Shown piece by piece: positions 53,221 to 55,618 of a DNA stretch of 55,618 bases (positions are counted from its first letter, which is position 1; every line of letters begins with the position of its first letter). The position numbers were made by a program, and so were the translations under genes. Below the pieces are notes generated by a model, which did no database searches, was not told where the DNA came from, and was given only the letters and a program-made list of their open reading frames with translations. The stretch lies in contig WBUF01000012.1 of NCBI GenBank assembly GCA_008933825.1, positions 1 through 55,618 of the forward strand, read 5' to 3'. Origin of the DNA: Rhodocyclaceae bacterium. Its GTDB lineage: Bacteria; Pseudomonadota; Gammaproteobacteria; Burkholderiales; Rhodocyclaceae.

Positions 53221-54228
53221 CTACAGGCCGTAATAGCCGCGATACCATTCGACGAAGCGGCGCACGCCCTCGCCCACTGGCGTGGCGGGGGCAAAGCCGG
53301 TGGCGGCGCGCAGTTCCGCGGTGTCGGCGTAGGTGGCCGGCACGTCGCCGGCCTGCAGGGGCAGGAAGTTCTTCTCGGCCTGACGGCCGATGGCCTTCTC
53401 CAGGGCTTCGATATAGGCCATCAGTTCGATCGGCTGGTGGTTGCCGATGTTGTAGACGCGGTAGGGCGCCCAGCTGGTGGCCGGGTCGGGGCGGTCCTTG
53501 TCGAAGGCGGCATCGGGCGCGGCCGGGCGGTCGAGCACGCGCACCACGCCCTCGGCGATGTCGTCGATGTAGGTGAAGTCGCGCTGCATGCGGCCGTGGT
53601 TGAAGACGTCGATCGGCCGGTTCTCGAACATCGCCTTGATGAAGAGGAACAGCGCCATGTCCGGCCGCCCCCAGGGGCCATAGACCGTGAAGAAGCGCAG
53701 GCCGGTGGTGGGCATGCGAAAGAGATGGCTGTAGCTGTGGGCCATCAGCTCGTTGGATTTCTTGCTGGCGGCGTACAGGCTGACCGGATGGTCGACGCTG
53801 TCGTGTTCGGAGAACGGCATTTTCGTGTTGCCGCCGTACACGCTGGAGCTGCTGGCGTAGACAAAGTGCTTCACCCCGCCGTGGCGGCAGCCCTCGAGCA
53901 GATTGACGAAGCCGACCAGGTTGGTCTGGGCGTAGGCGTGGGGATTGAGCAGCGAATAGCGCACGCCGGCCTGCGCCGCGAGGTTGATGACGCCGTCGAA
54001 GCCTTCCTTGTCGAAGAGGGCGGCGACGCCGGCGGTGTCGGCGATGTCGAGGCGGACGAAGCGGAAGCCCGGCCGGCCATCGAGCTGCGCAAGGCGCGCC
54101 TCTTTCAGGCGGACGTCGTAATAGTCGTTCAGGTTGTCGATGCCGACGACCTCGTCGCCGCGCGCGAGCAGGCGCTGGGCGACGTGCATGCCGATGAAGC
54201 CGGCGGCGCCGGTGATGAGGACTTTCAT
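53221..54228 (-). CDS. UDP-glucuronate 4-epimerase-type NAD-dependent epimerase
   Basis: 335 residues, extended [49 protein letters not shown] (NAD site), [76 protein letters not shown] (catalytic Tyr/Lys). This pattern is typical of UDP-GlcA epimerases that make UDP-galacturonate for surface polysaccharides. Product family clear, exact sugar inferred. Located near a heptosyltransferase gene, consistent with envelope glycan work. Confidence 0.87.
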   Translation of the reverse strand: MKVLITGAAGFIGMHVAQRLLARGDEVVGIDNLNDYYDVRLKEARLAQLDGRPGFRFVRLDIADTAGVAALFDKEGFDGVINLAAQAGVRYSLLNPHAYAQTNLVGFVNLLEGCRHGGVKHFVYASSSSVYGGNTKMPFSEHDSVDHPVSLYAASKKSNELMAHSYSHLFRMPTTGLRFFTVYGPWGRPDMALFLFIKAMFENRPIDVFNHGRMQRDFTYIDDIAEGVVRVLDRPAAPDAAFDKDRPDPATSWAPYRVYNIGNHQPIELMAYIEALEKAIGRQAEKNFLPLQAGDVPATYADTAELRAATGFAPATPVGEGVRRFVEWYRGYYGL

Positions 54229-54238
54229 GATTCGAGGG

Positions 54239-54625
54239 TTACCAAAGCACTTTGATAGGGAAATCCCGGAAGACCGGATCGCGGGTGACCAGGGTCAGGC
54301 CCTCGATCTCGGCCTGGGCGGCAAGCATGCGGTCGAAGGGGTCACCGTGGTTGTTTAGATAGTTGCCAGATCGCACGCCATGCGAGAATTCCAGCGGCAG
54401 GGTCTCGATTCCAGCCCTGACCGTAATTTCCGGCAGCCGCGCAATGACGGCGTCGGCTTCGGGAAGCTTCCCCAGGCGATGTTTGGTTGCCACTTCCCAA
54501 CCGGTCACGGCGCTGACATACACGGCATTGTCCGCAGACATGATGGTTTCCCGAGCCATCCTGGACAGGCGGCTGTCATCAATCAGCCACCACAGGAAAG
54601 CATGGGTGTCCAGCAACAGTCTCAT
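54239..54625 (-). CDS. vapC: PIN-domain toxin (VapC-type)
   Basis: 128 residues. [20 protein letters not shown] (first Asp), [20 protein letters not shown] (Glu), and [29 protein letters not shown] (later Asp pair): the COG3744-type PIN toxin normally paired with a Phd/YefM antitoxin. Overlaps the antitoxin stop by four bases. Confidence 0.88.
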   Translation of the reverse strand: MRLLLDTHAFLWWLIDDSRLSRMARETIMSADNAVYVSAVTGWEVATKHRLGKLPEADAVIARLPEITVRAGIETLPLEFSHGVRSGNYLNNHGDPFDRMLAAQAEIEGLTLVTRDPVFRDFPIKVLW

Positions 54626-54894
54626 TTTTCCGGTTTTTCGTTCAACGGATCACCCGGCCAGCCTTCCTCCCAGAGCTTCAGCTCTTCTTCGGGAAGGGGG
54701 TCGAAAAACGAATCCGGTATGACCCAGCCTTTCAAAATCCCCGGCTGACGGCGCGGCTTTTCGCTGGTCAGCGGCACCAGTTTGGCGTAGGGTTTGCCGG
54801 CTTTCGCCAACACGATTTCCTCGCCGGCATGAGCGCGTTCCAGCAACTTCGAGAAGTGCGTCTTTGCGTCGTGTACGTTAACTACGGTTCCCAT
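54622..54894 (-). CDS. Phd/YefM-family antitoxin
   Basis: 90 residues. GTVVNVHDAKTHFSKLLERAHAGEEIVLAKAGKPYAKLVPL is the Phd/YefM DNA-binding fold; the C-terminal part wraps the toxin. Upstream direct repeats of ACTAAGTC are the likely operator. Divergent from waaC. Confidence 0.88.
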   Translation of the reverse strand: MGTVVNVHDAKTHFSKLLERAHAGEEIVLAKAGKPYAKLVPLTSEKPRRQPGILKGWVIPDSFFDPLPEEELKLWEEGWPGDPLNEKPEK

Positions 54895-54906
54895 ATGCGC
54901 CTCTAT

Positions 54907-54929
54907 GGACTAAGTCCAATAACTAAGTC
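54907..54929. promoter_or_regulatory. Repeated operator-like sites upstream of the Phd antitoxin
   Basis: The palindrome GGACTAAGTCC (54907-54917) overlaps the first of two direct copies of ACTAAGTC (54909-54916 and 54922-54929), 13 bases apart. Typical layout for autoregulation by Phd-type antitoxins. The region is only 71 bases wide and also serves the divergent waaC. Confidence 0.6.
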
Positions 54930-54950
54930 TAGCATAACTTATTGACGGGG

Positions 54951-54956
54951 TATAAT
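54951..54956 (+). promoter_or_regulatory. -10 box just before waaC
   Basis: TATAAT nine bases before the waaC ATG. If used, transcription would start only about 2-4 bases ahead of the start codon, giving a nearly leaderless mRNA. No clear -35 and no Shine-Dalgarno are seen. Confidence 0.45.
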
Positions 54957-54965
54957 TCTCCGCCC

Positions 54966-55618
54966 ATGAAAATCCTCCTCGTCAAGACCTCCTCCCTCGG
55001 CGACGTCGTGCACAACCTGCCGGTGGCGAGCGACATCCGCGCGCGCTTTCCGCAGGCGCGCATCGACTGGGTGGTGGAGGAAGGCTTCGCCGACATCCCG
55101 CGCCTGCATCCGGCCGTGAGCCGGGTGATTCCGGTGGCGGTGCGGCGCTGGCGACGCGCGCTGCTGTCGGCCGCCACCTGGCGCGAGTTGCGCGCCTACC
55201 GCGATGCCGTTCGCGCCGAAGCCTACGACCTGGTGCTCGACACGCAGGGCCTGATCAAGAGCGCCCTGCTCGCCCGCCAGGCGCGCGGCAAGCGCGCCGG
55301 CTATGCCGCCGAGGCGGCGCGCGAGCCGCTCGCCGCGCGCTTCTACGACGCCGCCTATGTCATTCCGAAGAACCTGCATGCGGTGGAACGCAACCGCTGG
55401 CTCGCCGCCGCCGCGTTCGGCTACGAACCGAACCTGCCGCTCGACTACGGCATCGCCGCGGTGCCGCTGGCCGCGCCCTGGCTTCCGGCGCAGCCGTACT
55501 GCGTGCTGCTCACCGCCAGCAGCCGCGCCGACAAGCTGTGGCCGGAGGCGGACTGGCTGGCACTCGCAGCTGCGCTCAACGCGCGCGGGCTGGCCTGCGC
55601 CATGCCGCCGGCGAGGCG
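54966..55618 (+). CDS. waaC: Lipopolysaccharide heptosyltransferase I, C-terminus outside window
   Basis: Open frame from the ATG at 54966 to the right edge (217 full codons, no stop). MKILLVKTSSLGDVVHNLPVASDIRARFPQARIDWVVEEGFADIPRLHPAVSRVIPV is the hallmark N-terminus of WaaC; KSALLARQARGKRAGYAAEAAREPLAARFYDAAY and AVERNRWLAAAAFGY follow. Adds the first heptose to Kdo of lipid A at the inner membrane. The donor-binding C-terminal half lies beyond the window. Confidence 0.88.
   Translation, partial: MKILLVKTSSLGDVVHNLPVASDIRARFPQARIDWVVEEGFADIPRLHPAVSRVIPVAVRRWRRALLSAATWRELRAYRDAVRAEAYDLVLDTQGLIKSALLARQARGKRAGYAAEAAREPLAARFYDAAYVIPKNLHAVERNRWLAAAAFGYEPNLPLDYGIAAVPLAAPWLPAQPYCVLLTASSRADKLWPEADWLALAAALNARGLACAMPPAR

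Overview
The window is high-GC (roughly two-thirds G+C by eye), densely coded DNA with many 4-base ATGA/GTGA gene overlaps. A DUF2863-type gene, a single-chain pyruvate carboxylase, a Hyb-type [NiFe] hydrogenase, TRAP and ABC_sub_bind genes and the bioA-bioF-bioD order together suggest a betaproteobacterium, probably close to Rhodocyclales. That placement is inference. I see no rRNA, tRNA, CRISPR array or prophage. The first gene (Cache sensor, 1-678) and the last (heptosyltransferase WaaC, 54966 onward) are cut by the window edges.

Layout. 1-4163 (minus): a Cache sensor fragment and pyruvate carboxylase, whose start codon sits just after a terminator-like hairpin. 4367-5034: a ribbon-helix-helix/PIN toxin-antitoxin pair. 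5101-9636 (minus): a tightly coupled signalling operon (ABC-type binding protein, sensor kinase, receiver, receiver-cyclase, and a 64-residue exported peptide). 9743-11316: an exported protein and a Crp/Fnr regulator that share a perfect TGTGA-N6-TCACA site. 11288-13083: a pyruvyl-transferase-like gene and a VapBC pair. 13101-15891 (minus): NQO-like reductase, YkgJ-like protein, DusC and 3-hydroxyacyl-CoA dehydrogenase. 16013-20771: biotin genes bioA-bioF-bioD running into an FAD oxidoreductase and an orphan PIN gene. 21398-24716: recQ and an RhlE-type helicase with a long leader. 24949-27847: a complete TRAP transporter. 27918-28637: a MarR regulator with a small membrane protein, then DUF2863. 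29921-37984: an IclR-linked catabolic block whose minus-strand operon holds sulfoacetaldehyde acetyltransferase (Xsc), a second TPP enzyme, a BASS transporter and two SDR-type oxidoreductases. 38162-40359: DUF3617, an OmpA-like protein and a methyltransferase. 40356-46818 (minus): hybO-hybA-hybB-hybC with protease, HypC and HybE. 47222-50566: a tandem pair of PilZ-type proteins. 50569-54894: an exported protein, an IS1182-like element, an MNT-type nucleotidyltransferase, a nucleotide-sugar epimerase and a Phd/PIN pair.

The strongest unexplained signal is a dispersed motif, AGTCAG-N10-ACGGCG. It occurs eight times with both six-base blocks exact, plus one copy with a single mismatch and one with two. 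Nine of the ten lie in coding sequence (in kinase, pyruvyl transferase, ykgJ, dusC, bioA/bioF, lhgO-like, SDR and hybA genes) and one is intergenic. By base composition I estimate about 0.01 exact copies by chance. Its role is unknown; an uptake-signal-like or chromosome-organising motif is one hypothesis.
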